64,000 nucleotides of DNA from CAVTWS01 sp963732655 (GCA_963732655.1 CAVTAI010000012.1:372001-436000), one strand, 5' to 3'; counted from the first letter of the stretch, positions 35,464 to 44,255 are shown. A program made the numbers and translations. The notes: generated by a model from the sequence alone, not told the origin.

Positions 35464-36495
35464 GTGGTCGAACCAGTCCGCATCGCGCTCGTGGGGTATG
35501 GCTTCGGGGGCCGGTTCTTCCACGCTCCGCTGCTCGCCAGTGTGGAGGAGTGCGATTTCGTCGGCGTGGTGACCAAGTCGGGGGAGCGCCGTGCGCTCGT
35601 CGCCGAGGAACACCCGGCCGTGACCTGCTTCGACGATCTCGAACAGCTCGTCTCCGCGGGGGTGGAGGCCGTGGCCATCTCGACGCCGGCCATGACCCAC
35701 AGTGCCCTCACCGATCAGGCCCTGGAGCTCGGCCTTCACGTCGTGTGCGACAAGCCGTTCGCGATGGGTGCGACGGAGGCGACGCGCTCGAGCCAGCTGG
35801 CCGAGCGGTGCGGGCTCGTGCTCTCGCCGTTCCAGAACCGACGCTGGGACTCTGATTTCCTGACCGTCCGCCAACTCGTCGATCAGGGCCGGCTCGGTGA
35901 GCTCCGACGTTTCGAGTCCCGATTCGAGCGCATGGCCCCCGACAACGGCCCCGGTGCCTCGGGTGGCGGGACGCTGCTCGACTTCGGCAGCCACCTGGTC
36001 GATCAGGCGCACTTCCTTCTCGGACCGGTTCGGGAGGTCTACGCGGAGTGGCGCCTGCGAGATTCGGGACTCGACGACGACGTGTTCGTGGCGCTCACCC
36101 ATGAGAGCGGCGCCCGCTCCCACCTCTGGGGCAGCTGGTCCCAAGCGGCACCCGGGGCTCGGTTCCGGGCATCGGGGACCGTGGCGGCCTATACGGTCGA
36201 CGGTCCAATGGATGGGCAGGAAGCCGCCTTGGTGGCGGGCGATTCGCCCGCCACGCTCGGAAGTCGGTGGGGCGTGGAACCCGACGACCGGTGGGGCACC
36301 TTGTCGCATGCGGACGGCTCAACGGAGGTCGTGGCCAGCGTGCCCGGCGCATGGCAGCAGTTCTACTCGGAGTTCGCGTCGGCGATCCGAGGTTCCGGCC
36401 CCGTCCCGGTCCCCGTCTCGGCGGCCATCGAGACGGCGACGATCCTCGGTGCCGCCCGGCGAAGCGCCACCGATCGCACCGTGGTCACGCTCTGA
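35464..36495 (+). CDS. Gfo/Idh/MocA family oxidoreductase
   Basis: This 343-residue NAD(P)-dependent dehydrogenase has the Rossmann motif GYGFGGRFFHAP, the substrate-site CDKPFA (usual EKP) and the second-domain strand FGSHLVDQ, with the catalytic His region in place. It would oxidise or reduce a sugar, inositol or related polyol. The start is GTG 35464, 60 bp after the MerB-like gene, so co-transcription is possible. It is convergent with the amidohydrolase at 36550. Confidence 0.88.
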   Translation: MVEPVRIALVGYGFGGRFFHAPLLASVEECDFVGVVTKSGERRALVAEEHPAVTCFDDLEQLVSAGVEAVAISTPAMTHSALTDQALELGLHVVCDKPFAMGATEATRSSQLAERCGLVLSPFQNRRWDSDFLTVRQLVDQGRLGELRRFESRFERMAPDNGPGASGGGTLLDFGSHLVDQAHFLLGPVREVYAEWRLRDSGLDDDVFVALTHESGARSHLWGSWSQAAPGARFRASGTVAAYTVDGPMDGQEAALVAGDSPATLGSRWGVEPDDRWGTLSHADGSTEVVASVPGAWQQFYSEFASAIRGSGPVPVPVSAAIETATILGAARRSATDRTVVTL

Positions 36496-36549
36496 GGGAG
36501 ACGATCGTCCGTTCGATCGTCATCACCGGCACCTGACCTTCGCCGACCG

Positions 36550-37824
36550 TCAGTCGATCGCCGCCAGGATCTGATCGAGGACCGCGCGCACCTCGTTGGG
36601 CTCCGAGAAGGCCGCGCCCGTCGCCGCCGGCATCGTCGTCAGCGGCTCGGCAACATCCGCGATACGAGGCCCGACGCGCTCGGCGATCGGGGTGAGCGCT
36701 CCGAGGTCGAACCGGTAGAGCTGCGCCGCCGTCGACGTGAACAGCTGACGGCATTCCTCGGGGTCGAAGTCACAGAACACCGAACGGAGTGACTCCGTCG
36801 TGCGCCCGCCCGCACCCTCCGGATGCGGCGCGTCGTGGCCCCACATGACCCGATCGACGCCGAGCGGCCTGATGTAGCGGGCGTCGTAGCGCGACACCAG
36901 GCTGGCGCCGATGTAGCAGTTGCGCGAGAAGTACTCCATGGGCGTGAGGCGGAGGCCCTCGGTGGTGGGTGACCCGAAGGTGGGCGAGAAGTTGAGCTGG
37001 GAAGGATCGTCGGAGTAGCGGGACTGGACGATCCTCAGACCCCGGGTGAGCCGCTCGAGGTCCTCGAGCGCCCACCGCAGGCCCGGCATCTCGGTCCACA
37101 CGAAACGAAGATCGGGATGGCGTTCGAACACGCCGCCGACGATCAGGTGGCTCATCGTCAAGCGGGTCCACAGCTCGATGTCGACGAACATCACCGACAT
37201 CGCAGCATCGGTCTCGGTCGGACCGTCGGGACTCCCGGATCCCTGGTGCTGGTGGACCGGTAAGCCGGCCGCGACGACCGCCTCCCACAACGGGTCGTAG
37301 CTGCGGTGGTAATACGGGAGGACATCGTGATTCGGCGGTACTGCGGGCAGCATCACCCCGCCGACGACCGGCTGCTTCGCGGCCCAGCGCACCTCGGCGA
37401 TCGCGGCGTCGATGTCGTTGGGCAGGAGCTGCACGATGGCGCGACGGCGATCCGGCACCGCGTTGCTGAACTCGACGACCCACCGGTTGTGGGCCTGCAG
37501 ACCCGCCCACCGACGCTCGAAGGACGCGCGTTCGCGTGGCATGCCGGCGAGGTGGGTCAGCATGTCGTAGAACGGCGGGAGCGTGTTCGGGAAGAGCACC
37601 TCGCCCGAGACGCCTTCGGCGTCCATGGCCGCGAGTCGGGCGTCGCTGTCCCAGTTGGTGGTGTCCCTCGGGTCGTGCCACGGGTTCACGACCGCCGCGG
37701 CCCAAGCGTCGAACTCCTCGTGCCATCGAGGGTCGAGGTAGTCCCGGTACCCCCGGATGGAGTTCCCCGCGTGAGCATCAGAGGACAGGATCAGGTATCG
37801 ATCGATGGCGTCCCAGCTGACCAT
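36550..37824 (-). CDS. Amidohydrolase family (PF04909) metal-dependent hydrolase
   Basis: This 424-residue protein starts at ATG 37824 with GAGGGGGGAG upstream. The metal motifs are SSDAHAGN, LPVHQHQGSG and WGHDAPHPEG. The C-terminal ~40 residues after YRFDLGAL are an extra tail with repeated Pro, Ala and Glu, absent from the other four paralogs. It lies alone between the Gfo/Idh gene and the divergent SDR cluster, away from the other amidohydrolases. Substrate unknown. Confidence 0.87.
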   Translation of the reverse strand: MVSWDAIDRYLILSSDAHAGNSIRGYRDYLDPRWHEEFDAWAAAVVNPWHDPRDTTNWDSDARLAAMDAEGVSGEVLFPNTLPPFYDMLTHLAGMPRERASFERRWAGLQAHNRWVVEFSNAVPDRRRAIVQLLPNDIDAAIAEVRWAAKQPVVGGVMLPAVPPNHDVLPYYHRSYDPLWEAVVAAGLPVHQHQGSGSPDGPTETDAAMSVMFVDIELWTRLTMSHLIVGGVFERHPDLRFVWTEMPGLRWALEDLERLTRGLRIVQSRYSDDPSQLNFSPTFGSPTTEGLRLTPMEYFSRNCYIGASLVSRYDARYIRPLGVDRVMWGHDAPHPEGAGGRTTESLRSVFCDFDPEECRQLFTSTAAQLYRFDLGALTPIAERVGPRIADVAEPLTTMPAATGAAFSEPNEVRAVLDQILAAID

Positions 37825-38045
37825 GTGCGCTCCCCCCTCGGGTGCTCGTCCCGAGACCGACAACCTAGGTTCGAACGGTGTCGCCGGTCGACCGCGTGTC
37901 ACGCCCTCGGTGGTCACCGATGCGGCAGAACGGGGGTCATGCACGCAGTCGCCGCGCCTATTTGTCCGGACTGGACGCGGCGAACGACCCGGATCAGGTG
38001 AGTGTGCCGCTTCGCTGAGCTCTCGCTCTCGTGCGTCGACGGAGC

Positions 38046-38051
38046 TACCGT
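38046..38051 (+). promoter_or_regulatory. Candidate -10 box of a leaderless transcript
   Basis: TACCGT is 7 bp upstream of ATG 38059, the spacing expected for a leaderless start. It is identical to the candidate -10 of the MerB-like gene. It could drive the small ORF and the SDR/hydrolase pair behind it. Confidence 0.35.
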
Positions 38052-38058
38052 CGGTCGC

Positions 38059-38154
38059 ATGATCGAGGAGTTCGCCCGTCACGCAGGCCACGGCGACATC
38101 CTCCGTGAGCAGATCCTCGTCAGCCGCCATGGATCGCCGGGCGCGGCCCCATGA
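38059..38154 (+). CDS. 31-residue ORF coupled to the SDR gene
   Basis: It reads MIEEFARHAGHGDILREQIL, then VSRHGSPGAAP, and stops. Its stop overlaps the SDR ATG (ATGA at 38151-38154), and a TANNNT -10 lies just before its ATG. This may be a leader peptide that couples translation, or the N-terminal remnant of a deleted gene, a pattern seen elsewhere in the window. The upstream 37825-38045 shows nothing else. Confidence 0.35.
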   Translation: MIEEFARHAGHGDILREQILVSRHGSPGAAP

Positions 38155-38939
38155 GTTCGACGCAGCGCACAGACGTGAGCCCTCGAACCGTGCTCATCAC
38201 CGGAGCCTCATCGGGGATCGGGGCCGCTCTGGCCCGCCACTTGGCCGCCGCGGGTACGACGGTCGGCCTGGTCGCTCGACGAGAAGGCCGGCTCGATCAG
38301 GTGCTCGCCGATTGCCAGATGACCGCGCCGAACTCCGCCCGGTGGGTCGCCGATGTCGGTGAACGTGGGGCGGCGCAGCAGATCATCGACACGGCGTGGA
38401 ACGCGTGGGGCGGGATCGACGTCCTGGTGAACAACGCGGCCATCCCCGGCGTGCGGCCCGTGTCCCGGTCCACCCCGGATGAGGTGGAGCGGGTGATGGA
38501 CGTGAACTTCCACGCCCCCGTCCGCCTGGCGCTGGCCGCTCTACCCAAGATGCTCGAGCGTGGGACGGGCACGATCATGAACGTGACGAGCCTCGGTGGC
38601 CGGCTGGGTATCGCCCGGGAGTCGGCCTACTGCGCCAGCAAGTTCGCCCTGTGCGGCTGGACCGAAGCCGTGAAGCTCGATCTGTGGAACACGCCGATCG
38701 GGGTGAAGCTCGTGATCCCCGGCGCCGTCGACACCGAGATCTGGGACAGACCGGGTGAGGAGGGCGCGGCCTACGACGGACCGAAGGTACCGGCCGAGGA
38801 GGTCGCGGCCGGGATGGCTGCGGCGCTCGACGACGACGGCTTCGAGTACTACCTCCCGGACATGAAGGGCGTCGCCGTGTTCAAGACCCAGGACATCGAC
38901 ACCTACATGCGGGGCTCGATCGACGCCCTCGGAACCTGA
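38151..38939 (+). CDS. Short-chain dehydrogenase/reductase
   Basis: This 262-residue classical SDR has cofactor motif TGASSGIG, NNAAIPG, and catalytic Ser ... Tyr-x3-Lys in NVTSLGG and SAYCASK. An Arg after the second strand (VARREGR) favours NADP(H). It would interconvert an alcohol and a ketone. ATG 38151 is coupled to the small ORF upstream. The alpha/beta hydrolase follows 12 bp later, so the two form an operon. Confidence 0.92.
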   Translation: MSSTQRTDVSPRTVLITGASSGIGAALARHLAAAGTTVGLVARREGRLDQVLADCQMTAPNSARWVADVGERGAAQQIIDTAWNAWGGIDVLVNNAAIPGVRPVSRSTPDEVERVMDVNFHAPVRLALAALPKMLERGTGTIMNVTSLGGRLGIARESAYCASKFALCGWTEAVKLDLWNTPIGVKLVIPGAVDTEIWDRPGEEGAAYDGPKVPAEEVAAGMAAALDDDGFEYYLPDMKGVAVFKTQDIDTYMRGSIDALGT

Positions 38940-38951
38940 CGGTCACTGAGC

Positions 38952-39716
38952 GTGCACGTCGAGACGAATGGAGTACCGACCTGGTATGCGACGTACGGCG
39001 AGGGCGAGCCGCTCGTCGCGTTCCATCCGGGCCTGGTCGACGCGCGTGCCTTGCAGCCCCATCCACAGTCCGCGCTGGCGGACCACTTCCGCGTCTACAC
39101 CCCGGAACGGCGTGGGCACGGTCACACACCCGACGTCGCCGGCCCATACCTTTTCGAACAGCTCGCCGATGACGCGGCGGCATTCATCGAGACCGTGATC
39201 GGCGCGCCCGCCCACCTCGTCGGTGTCAGTGACGGCGGCATCGTTGCCCTCCTCGTCGCCCAACGCCGACCTGACCTCGCCCGCCGACTCGCGGTGATCG
39301 CTGCCCCCGCCCGTTGGCAGGGATGGATCCCCGAAGCCATCGACCCGGACAACGAACCCCCTGACTTCATGCGGGAGATGTACGGCGAGGTATCGCCGGA
39401 TGGCATCGAGCATTTCTCGACCGTCGTCGGCAAGGCCGCCGAGATGCACCTCGTCGGGCCCAGCTTGAACGCCGCCGAACTCGCCCAGATCCAGTCGCGC
39501 ACGTTGATCATGATCGCAGATGACGACGAGGTCGTACTCGAGCACGCCATCGACGTCTACCGCTCCATCCCCCAGGCGGAGCTGGCCGTCGTACCCGGGA
39601 CATCCCACGGCCTCGTGGTCGAGAAGCCCGAGTTGTGCGAGTCGATCCTCATCGACTTCCTCACGACCGATCCAGTGGTCACGTTGGCGCCGATCCGGCG
39701 TCGGGCTCAGCCGTGA
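38952..39716 (+). CDS. Alpha/beta hydrolase
   Basis: This is a 254-residue hydrolase. The oxyanion region is AFHPGLVDA, the nucleophile elbow VGVSDGGIVAL, the acid ADDDEVV and the histidine PGTSHGL. All three catalytic residues are in place. The start is GTG 38952, 12 bp after the SDR stop. It is probably an esterase or C-C hydrolase working with the SDR; substrate unknown. Confidence 0.9.
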   Translation: MHVETNGVPTWYATYGEGEPLVAFHPGLVDARALQPHPQSALADHFRVYTPERRGHGHTPDVAGPYLFEQLADDAAAFIETVIGAPAHLVGVSDGGIVALLVAQRRPDLARRLAVIAAPARWQGWIPEAIDPDNEPPDFMREMYGEVSPDGIEHFSTVVGKAAEMHLVGPSLNAAELAQIQSRTLIMIADDDEVVLEHAIDVYRSIPQAELAVVPGTSHGLVVEKPELCESILIDFLTTDPVVTLAPIRRRAQP

Positions 39717-39733
39717 TTCGCCGCGGTGTGCGG

Positions 39734-39739
39734 TAGCTT
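39734..39739 (+). promoter_or_regulatory. Candidate -10 box of the P-loop protein gene
   Basis: TAGCTT fits TANNNT and ends 8 bp before ATG 39748. There is no strong Shine-Dalgarno, so a leaderless start is possible. Confidence 0.3.
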
Positions 39740-39747
39740 CCGGCGGG

Positions 39748-40359
39748 ATGACGCACGCTCGGAAGATCGCCTTCATCGGGTCGCACTCGGTTCGCAAGAC
39801 CAACGCCGTGCACTCGTTCGCCGGCGCCGTGGGTCGGAGCGGTCGCAGCGTGGAGGTCGGGCGGGAGGTCGTGCGCTTCAGCCCTCTCGGGATGAATGAG
39901 CGGGCCACCCCCGAGGCGCAACTGTGGGTGATCATGGCCCAGATCCGAGAGGAGCTCGAGCTACGGAGCCGATCCGACGTGCTGGTGCTCGACCGCGCCG
40001 TGGTGGACAACTTCGCCTACCTCCTGCGAGTCACCAAGGGAGAGGACCCCTTCGACGTCACACCACTGGTGGCTCGCTGGTCGACCACCTACGACCTGTT
40101 CGTGCGCCTGCGGCCCGACACGCCGCTCCTCGCCGACGGAGTCCGCAGCGTCAATGACCGGTTTCGCAACGAGATCGAGAAGATCCTCGACCTGATCATC
40201 CCTCGTTACGTGCCGCCGGATCGGCTCGTGGAGCTCTGGGCGTCGGAGGTGACCGACACCTACGACTGGCCCGGCCTGGTCGAACGCCTCTGCGGGCCGC
40301 CATCCGTTGAACCCATCGAGCCCCAACTCGTCACGTGGGCACCGACGTTGTGGGAGTAA
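39748..40359 (+). CDS. P-loop ATPase/kinase-like protein with altered Walker A
   Basis: This 203-residue protein resembles the AAA/ATPase family that includes NadR- and thymidylate-kinase-like proteins (DVLVLDRAVVDNFAYL as the Walker B and following helix). Its P-loop reads GSHSVRKTNA, where related proteins have G-x4-G-K-[ST]; the second glycine is Arg. Nucleotide binding may be weakened or lost. ATG 39748. It follows the hydrolase by 31 bp but has its own possible -10 box. Substrate unknown. Confidence 0.65.
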   Translation: MTHARKIAFIGSHSVRKTNAVHSFAGAVGRSGRSVEVGREVVRFSPLGMNERATPEAQLWVIMAQIREELELRSRSDVLVLDRAVVDNFAYLLRVTKGEDPFDVTPLVARWSTTYDLFVRLRPDTPLLADGVRSVNDRFRNEIEKILDLIIPRYVPPDRLVELWASEVTDTYDWPGLVERLCGPPSVEPIEPQLVTWAPTLWE

Positions 40360-40481
40360 GCCACAGCCGACGATCGGTACACCGGCGGCCGTTGCGTGAT
40401 CGGCGCGGCGGGCCGTTCACGCGCAGCTTCACGCCGTCGTGGGTCCTTCTGGATCACGATCCGGCCCTGATTCCCGATTCG

Positions 40482-40487
40482 TAGCAT
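40482..40487 (+). promoter_or_regulatory. Candidate -10 box of a leaderless transcript
   Basis: TAGCAT, followed by 7 bp and ATG 40495. No Shine-Dalgarno is seen between them. Confidence 0.35.
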
Positions 40488-40494
40488 CTACGTC

Positions 40495-40932
40495 ATGACA
40501 TATCGCACGGTCGCTCGCGCCGCACTCGCCTACCTCGCCGTAGTCAGCGCCCACATCGGATTCTGGGCACTCGTCGCCCCCCGCTCGTTCTTCGAGGACT
40601 ACCCAGGCCTGGGGCGGCACTGGGTTTCGATCGACGGGCCCTACAACGAGCATCTCGTCCGCGACATCGGGGCACTCAACCTCGCTCTCCTGACCCTCGT
40701 GCTCGCTACCGCGATGCACCCCACCCGGTCCCGGCTCGCGATCACCGCGATCGCCTCCCTGGTCTGGAGCCTTCCCCACCTCGCCTACCATCTCTCTCGC
40801 ACGGGTGACCTCGGGCGAACGGACGCCGTGGTGAGCGTCGGTGGGCTCGTTCTCTACGCATTCCTCGCTGCCGCGCTTGTCCTGGCGGCACGAAACGAAC
40901 CATCGACTGGCGATTCCGCGTCAACACGATGA
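40495..40932 (+). CDS. Four-helix integral membrane protein of unknown function
   Basis: This is a 145-residue protein with four hydrophobic segments (AALAYLAVVSAHIGFWALV, LNLALLTLVLATAM, LAITAIASLVWSLPHL, VGGLVLYAFLAAALVLA). The loop APRSFFEDYPGLGRHWVSI is conserved-looking and lies outside the membrane. It resembles small actinobacterial DUF4345-like proteins, without certainty. It is preceded by a leaderless-type -10 box. No operon partners are apparent. Confidence 0.65.
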   Translation: MTYRTVARAALAYLAVVSAHIGFWALVAPRSFFEDYPGLGRHWVSIDGPYNEHLVRDIGALNLALLTLVLATAMHPTRSRLAITAIASLVWSLPHLAYHLSRTGDLGRTDAVVSVGGLVLYAFLAAALVLAARNEPSTGDSASTR

Positions 40933-41102
40933 CCGCCGCAGGGACGTGGGCGCCGGCCAGGTCGGGCTGCTCGTCCATGATGAGCACCGCTGGCCCAACT
41001 GAAGATACGCAGGCTCGTCGACGCCTCCGGACCAAGGGCTCTGGCGGGTGAGGAAGCGGAAGACAACGCTCGAGCCATGCGGTTGGTTCAAAGGGGAATC
41101 CA

Positions 41103-41579
41103 GTGATCGACATCAACCAAGCGGCCGAAGAGTTCCTCCGCTGCAAGCGCATCGCCGTCACCGGCGTCTCCCGCACCGCGAAAGGACACGGCTCCAACAC
41201 CGTGTACCGACGCCTGCGCGAGCGCGGCTACGAGGTGTTCGCGGTCAACCCGAACACGGTCGAGGTCGAGGGCGATCCGTGTCACGCGTCCGTGCAGGCT
41301 GTTCCCGGCGGCGTCGACGCGGTCGTGATCGCAACCCGTCCTGACCAGGCGGAAGCGACGATGCACGAGTGTGCCGTGTTAGGGATCCAACATGTTTGGA
41401 TGCACCGGGCCTTCGGTGAGGGCAGCGTGTCCCCGGAAGCCGCCGCCATCGGACGACAGCACGGGATCACCGTGATCGACGGTGGCTGCCCGCTCATGTA
41501 CCCGCCAGCCTCCGACCTCGCCCACAAGGTGATCCGCTTCGTTTGCGCACGATCCGGAGCCCTGCCCAAGTCAGTTTGA
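41103..41579 (+). CDS. CoA-binding domain protein (YccU-like)
   Basis: This 158-residue Rossmann-type CoA-binding protein has IAVTGVSR at the phosphate loop, then YEVFAVNPN, DAVVIATRPDQA and the late HVWMHRAFGEGS, and ends with the family's VIDGGCPLMY. These single-domain proteins bind CoA and are of undefined role. The start is GTG 41103, following AAGGGG. The gene is isolated and ends 45 bp from the convergent PPOX gene. Confidence 0.88.
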   Translation: MIDINQAAEEFLRCKRIAVTGVSRTAKGHGSNTVYRRLRERGYEVFAVNPNTVEVEGDPCHASVQAVPGGVDAVVIATRPDQAEATMHECAVLGIQHVWMHRAFGEGSVSPEAAAIGRQHGITVIDGGCPLMYPPASDLAHKVIRFVCARSGALPKSV

Positions 41580-41624
41580 ACCCGACGAGCGACACCAGGC
41601 CGCCGGTCTCGAGCACGTCGACGG

Positions 41625-41981
41625 TCAAACGCCGCCGCTGGCGGCCCAACCGGTGACGCCGACGATGCGTAACACCAGCACGCGGGTGAAGGGCTGGTCT
41701 CGGTACTGCGGGTAGCGCTCGGCCAGTCGCGTCGCCAGAGCTGCGGCCCGGTCATCGTCGTGCTGGAAGCGCAGTTCAGCCCGAACCCACCAGAGTCGTG
41801 ACCAGTCATCGGGGTCCCAGTGCTCGACCAGGAGAGTGGCCCGCGGATCGCCCTCCAAGTTCCGCTCCCGCTGCAACCGGGACGACGCTTTCGGTTTCAC
41901 CCGGTCGACGGGGACGCCGACGTAGCCCACGTCCACTGCGTACGCGACGGGTACGGCGTCGACGCCCCGCTCGGCGTGCAC
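41625..41981 (-). pseudogene. N-terminally truncated PPOX-class (F420-dependent type) protein
   Basis: 118 residues remain of a pyridoxamine-oxidase-fold protein: VDAVPVAYAVD, KPKASSRLQRERNLEGDP, VEHWDPDDWSRLWWVRAEL. Relatives have about 20 to 30 more N-terminal residues carrying the first strand and cofactor contacts. Here the frame closes with a stop upstream and only GTG 41981 is available as start. The DNA beyond belongs to another truncated gene on the opposite strand. A deletion removing both 5' ends is the simplest reading. Confidence 0.65.
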
Positions 41982-42075
41982 CGTGCCCAGGATGGGTAGC
42001 CCCCATGCCAGACCGGGTCACCACAGCGACGCTTCTGCAGCGGTCGGTAGATGTGCGTGATGGCGTGTACTACGC

Positions 42076-42850
42076 CTACAGCTCGACTTCGACTCCGTCT
42101 GGACACTGGACCGGATCGTTGTGCCGGAGGCTTCGGACCGCCAGGAGCTCCAGTATCCGTTCGGCACGATGGAGCAGTTCCCGACCGCGCTGCCGGTGTC
42201 GGCCCGGGGTGAGTGGCTCCAGGGCTGGCCCCTGATCCCGTGGCTCGCCGCGAGGACGACGAAGGTCCGGATCGGCATGAGCATCACCGACACGCCCTAC
42301 CGCGCACCGGGCGTGCTCGCGGCCGAGACCGCCACCATCGACCACCTCTCGCACGGCCGGGTCAACGTCGGTGTCGGGTCCGGCTGGATGCCCGAGGAAT
42401 TTGCGGCCGCCAGCGCTGCGCACATCTTCCCCAAGCGGCACAAGCACGTCCGCGAGACGATCGAGGTCATGCAGGGCATCTGGACGAACGACCTGTTCGA
42501 GTACCACGGCGAGTTCGCCGACTTCGACCGGTGCGGGTTTGGCGCCAAGCCGGTGCAGCAACCCCACCCGCCGATCTTCTGCAGTGGGCTCAAGGACCCG
42601 AAGCGTTCGGCGAGTCGGATCGCCAAGTACAATCACCGACGAGGAGACCGATCAGACACCGAACCGCAAGCTCAGCAACCTGCTGGTCGGGACCTCGGGG
42701 CAGATCACCGACAACCTCAAGCGCTTCAAGGAAGCGGGGATGACGATGCCGCTCCTCTGGCCGCCGTTCGCCGATGTGCCGGTGTCGAAGACGCTCGACG
42801 ACCTGAAGCGTCTGAAGGACGAGATCATGCCCAAGGTCGACGCCATCTGA
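42076..42850 (+). pseudogene. Truncated LLM-class F420-dependent-type oxidoreductase
   Basis: A luciferase-like barrel enzyme begins abruptly at LQLDFDSVWTLDRIVVP, with no start codon and a stop upstream, so about 25 residues are lost. The central part (IGMSITDTPYR, GRVNVGVGSGWMPEEF, HPPIFCSGLKDPKRSA) is intact. Near 42630 the frame changes from SRIAKYN to ITDEETDQTPNRKLS, and about 40 residues normally between these are missing. The C-terminus (LVGTSGQITDNLKRF) is normal. GTG 42121 could start a shorter product. Confidence 0.7.
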
Positions 42851-42857
42851 CCCCACA

Positions 42858-43529
42858 TCACCGCAACCCCTGACGCTCCGATCGATCTTTGATGCCGTGG
42901 AGATGGTCGCGTGACATCACGAAGTCGGCGGGCACGATGCCCAACCAGCCGCCGACCGAGAACCACCACGGCGCCGTCGCCCAGCGCGATCGGAAGAGGT
43001 ACCTGGTACGGCTTCCGCCATCGAGCGGCGTCAGCACGAACGTCCAGGACCAGTCGAGCGTGGCCCGTTCGGCTTCCCGCCAGCTCGCCGGCAGGTGACT
43101 CGTCGAGTGCAGCACCAGCGCACGATTCGCCACCAGGTCCTCGACGACGAAACCGGCCTTGGTCTCGGGCGCCCCGTCGGGCACGAAGTCGCCGACGCGG
43201 AGGCCCTGCAGCTCGGGGATCACCTCGGTCGCGCTCGGGCCGTTCGCCGGGAACAGGAGCCGGTCGACCCAGCGGGCGGTGTACCAGCCGCCGCGTCCCC
43301 AACCCATCTGCACCACCCACGGCCAGACATCCTCCGGTGCCGCATCGATCGTGATGGCGTGGTTCGTCACGACCGTCGGCTCCGCTACTACGTCATCGCC
43401 CGGCAGGCGCGACGCACGCTCTGTCGGCGTGGAGCCGTACGTCCGCCCGAGATGGATCAGGACGCCTTCGCTCACGGCGACCGATCCCACGAGCAGCGCG
43501 GCTGCCGCCCCTCCGTGACGAAGTTTCAT
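42858..43529 (-). CDS. SRPBCC-like protein with N-terminal membrane segment
   Basis: This 223-residue protein has an N-terminal hydrophobic helix (GGAAAALLVGSVAVSEGVLI) and then a START/SRPBCC-like lipid-binding fold: ITIDAAPEDVWPWVVQMGWG, LDWSWTFVLTPLDGGSRTR. Trp-Pro-Trp-Val-Val-Gln-Met is typical of this actinobacterial subgroup. ATG 43529. The stop is 7 bp from the convergent LLM remnant. Ligand unknown. Confidence 0.75.
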   Translation of the reverse strand: MKLRHGGAAAALLVGSVAVSEGVLIHLGRTYGSTPTERASRLPGDDVVAEPTVVTNHAITIDAAPEDVWPWVVQMGWGRGGWYTARWVDRLLFPANGPSATEVIPELQGLRVGDFVPDGAPETKAGFVVEDLVANRALVLHSTSHLPASWREAERATLDWSWTFVLTPLDGGSRTRYLFRSRWATAPWWFSVGGWLGIVPADFVMSRDHLHGIKDRSERQGLR

Positions 43530-43644
43530 CGTGCCTCCCTCCGATGGGCCGGTTCATGGAACGGAGGTGAAGGTCGTCTCCCGACGGGCATCTCAGCTCC
43601 TCGAGCCACGGGCGTAGCTCCAGGGGCGGACCGTACACGCGGGC

Positions 43645-43919
43645 TCAGTAGCGGGCGGATCGCCCGGTGATGGCTTTGGGAGCCCCGGCGGCGATGAGAA
43701 CGAAGCTGGTCACGAGCGACAGCATCATCACCATCCACGCCGGGCCCGGCAGATCGTCGTTGCTGGCTGGCGGCACGTTGACGACGAACGCCAGCAGAAC
43801 GAAGAGTCGCTGAGTTGCTGAGCGAAGAGGTGGACGAGGTCGCTGCGGTACTCGTCGCGGAAGGCTTTCGGATAAAGAGCCGTGATGTGCCGATAGATGT
43901 TCACGTTGTAGTCGGTCAT
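43645..43919 (-). pseudogene. Remnant of a PadR-linked integral membrane protein
   Basis: It starts MTDYNVNIYRHITALYPKAF, then RDEYRSDLVHLFAQQL, the usual N-terminus of small membrane proteins encoded after PadR regulators. The frame then breaks near 43805, and the C-terminus continues in another frame with a membrane helix (WMVMMLSLVTSFVLIAAGAP). The shift is not a single-base insertion, so an internal deletion is likely. ATG 43919 overlaps the PadR stop (ATGA). Confidence 0.6.
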
Positions 43920-44255
43920 GCCACCGACCCCCCGAGCCCGGGTATGGCGCGGAAGCGGCTCACGATGGCCGGGAGCCGGTTCAGCTCATGCATCGCCACC
44001 CGGTTGCCGTCGATCGTCAGGCGGTAGTAGCGGCGGCGTTCGTTGCCGGTGCGGTCCGTGTCGTCGGTGGTCTCGACGATCAGCTTGTCCGCGAGCAAAT
44101 CGGTTGAGCGTGCCGTAGAGGGTGCCCGGGCCCATCCGCACGGAACCCTCGCTCTGCTCCTCGACCAGCCGCATCAGCGCATAGCCGTGGTCGATAGTCA
44201 ACGGAGATTCGGCCGCGGTCTGCCTCGGACCTACGGCTGCCCCATGCCGGCTCAC
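43916..44255 (-). pseudogene. PadR-family transcriptional regulator, frameshifted
   Basis: The winged helix reads HGYALMRLVEEQSEG then RMGPGTLYGTLNR in one frame, and LLADKLIVETTDD then NERRRYYRLTIDG in the next. They join at AAA 44097-44099, where removing one base restores PadR. The N-terminus before HGYALMRL is odd (VSRHGAAVGPRQTAAESPLT) and lacks the usual first helix, so a 5' deletion is possible. PadR proteins repress adjacent membrane or efflux genes, here the downstream membrane-protein remnant. Confidence 0.7.
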
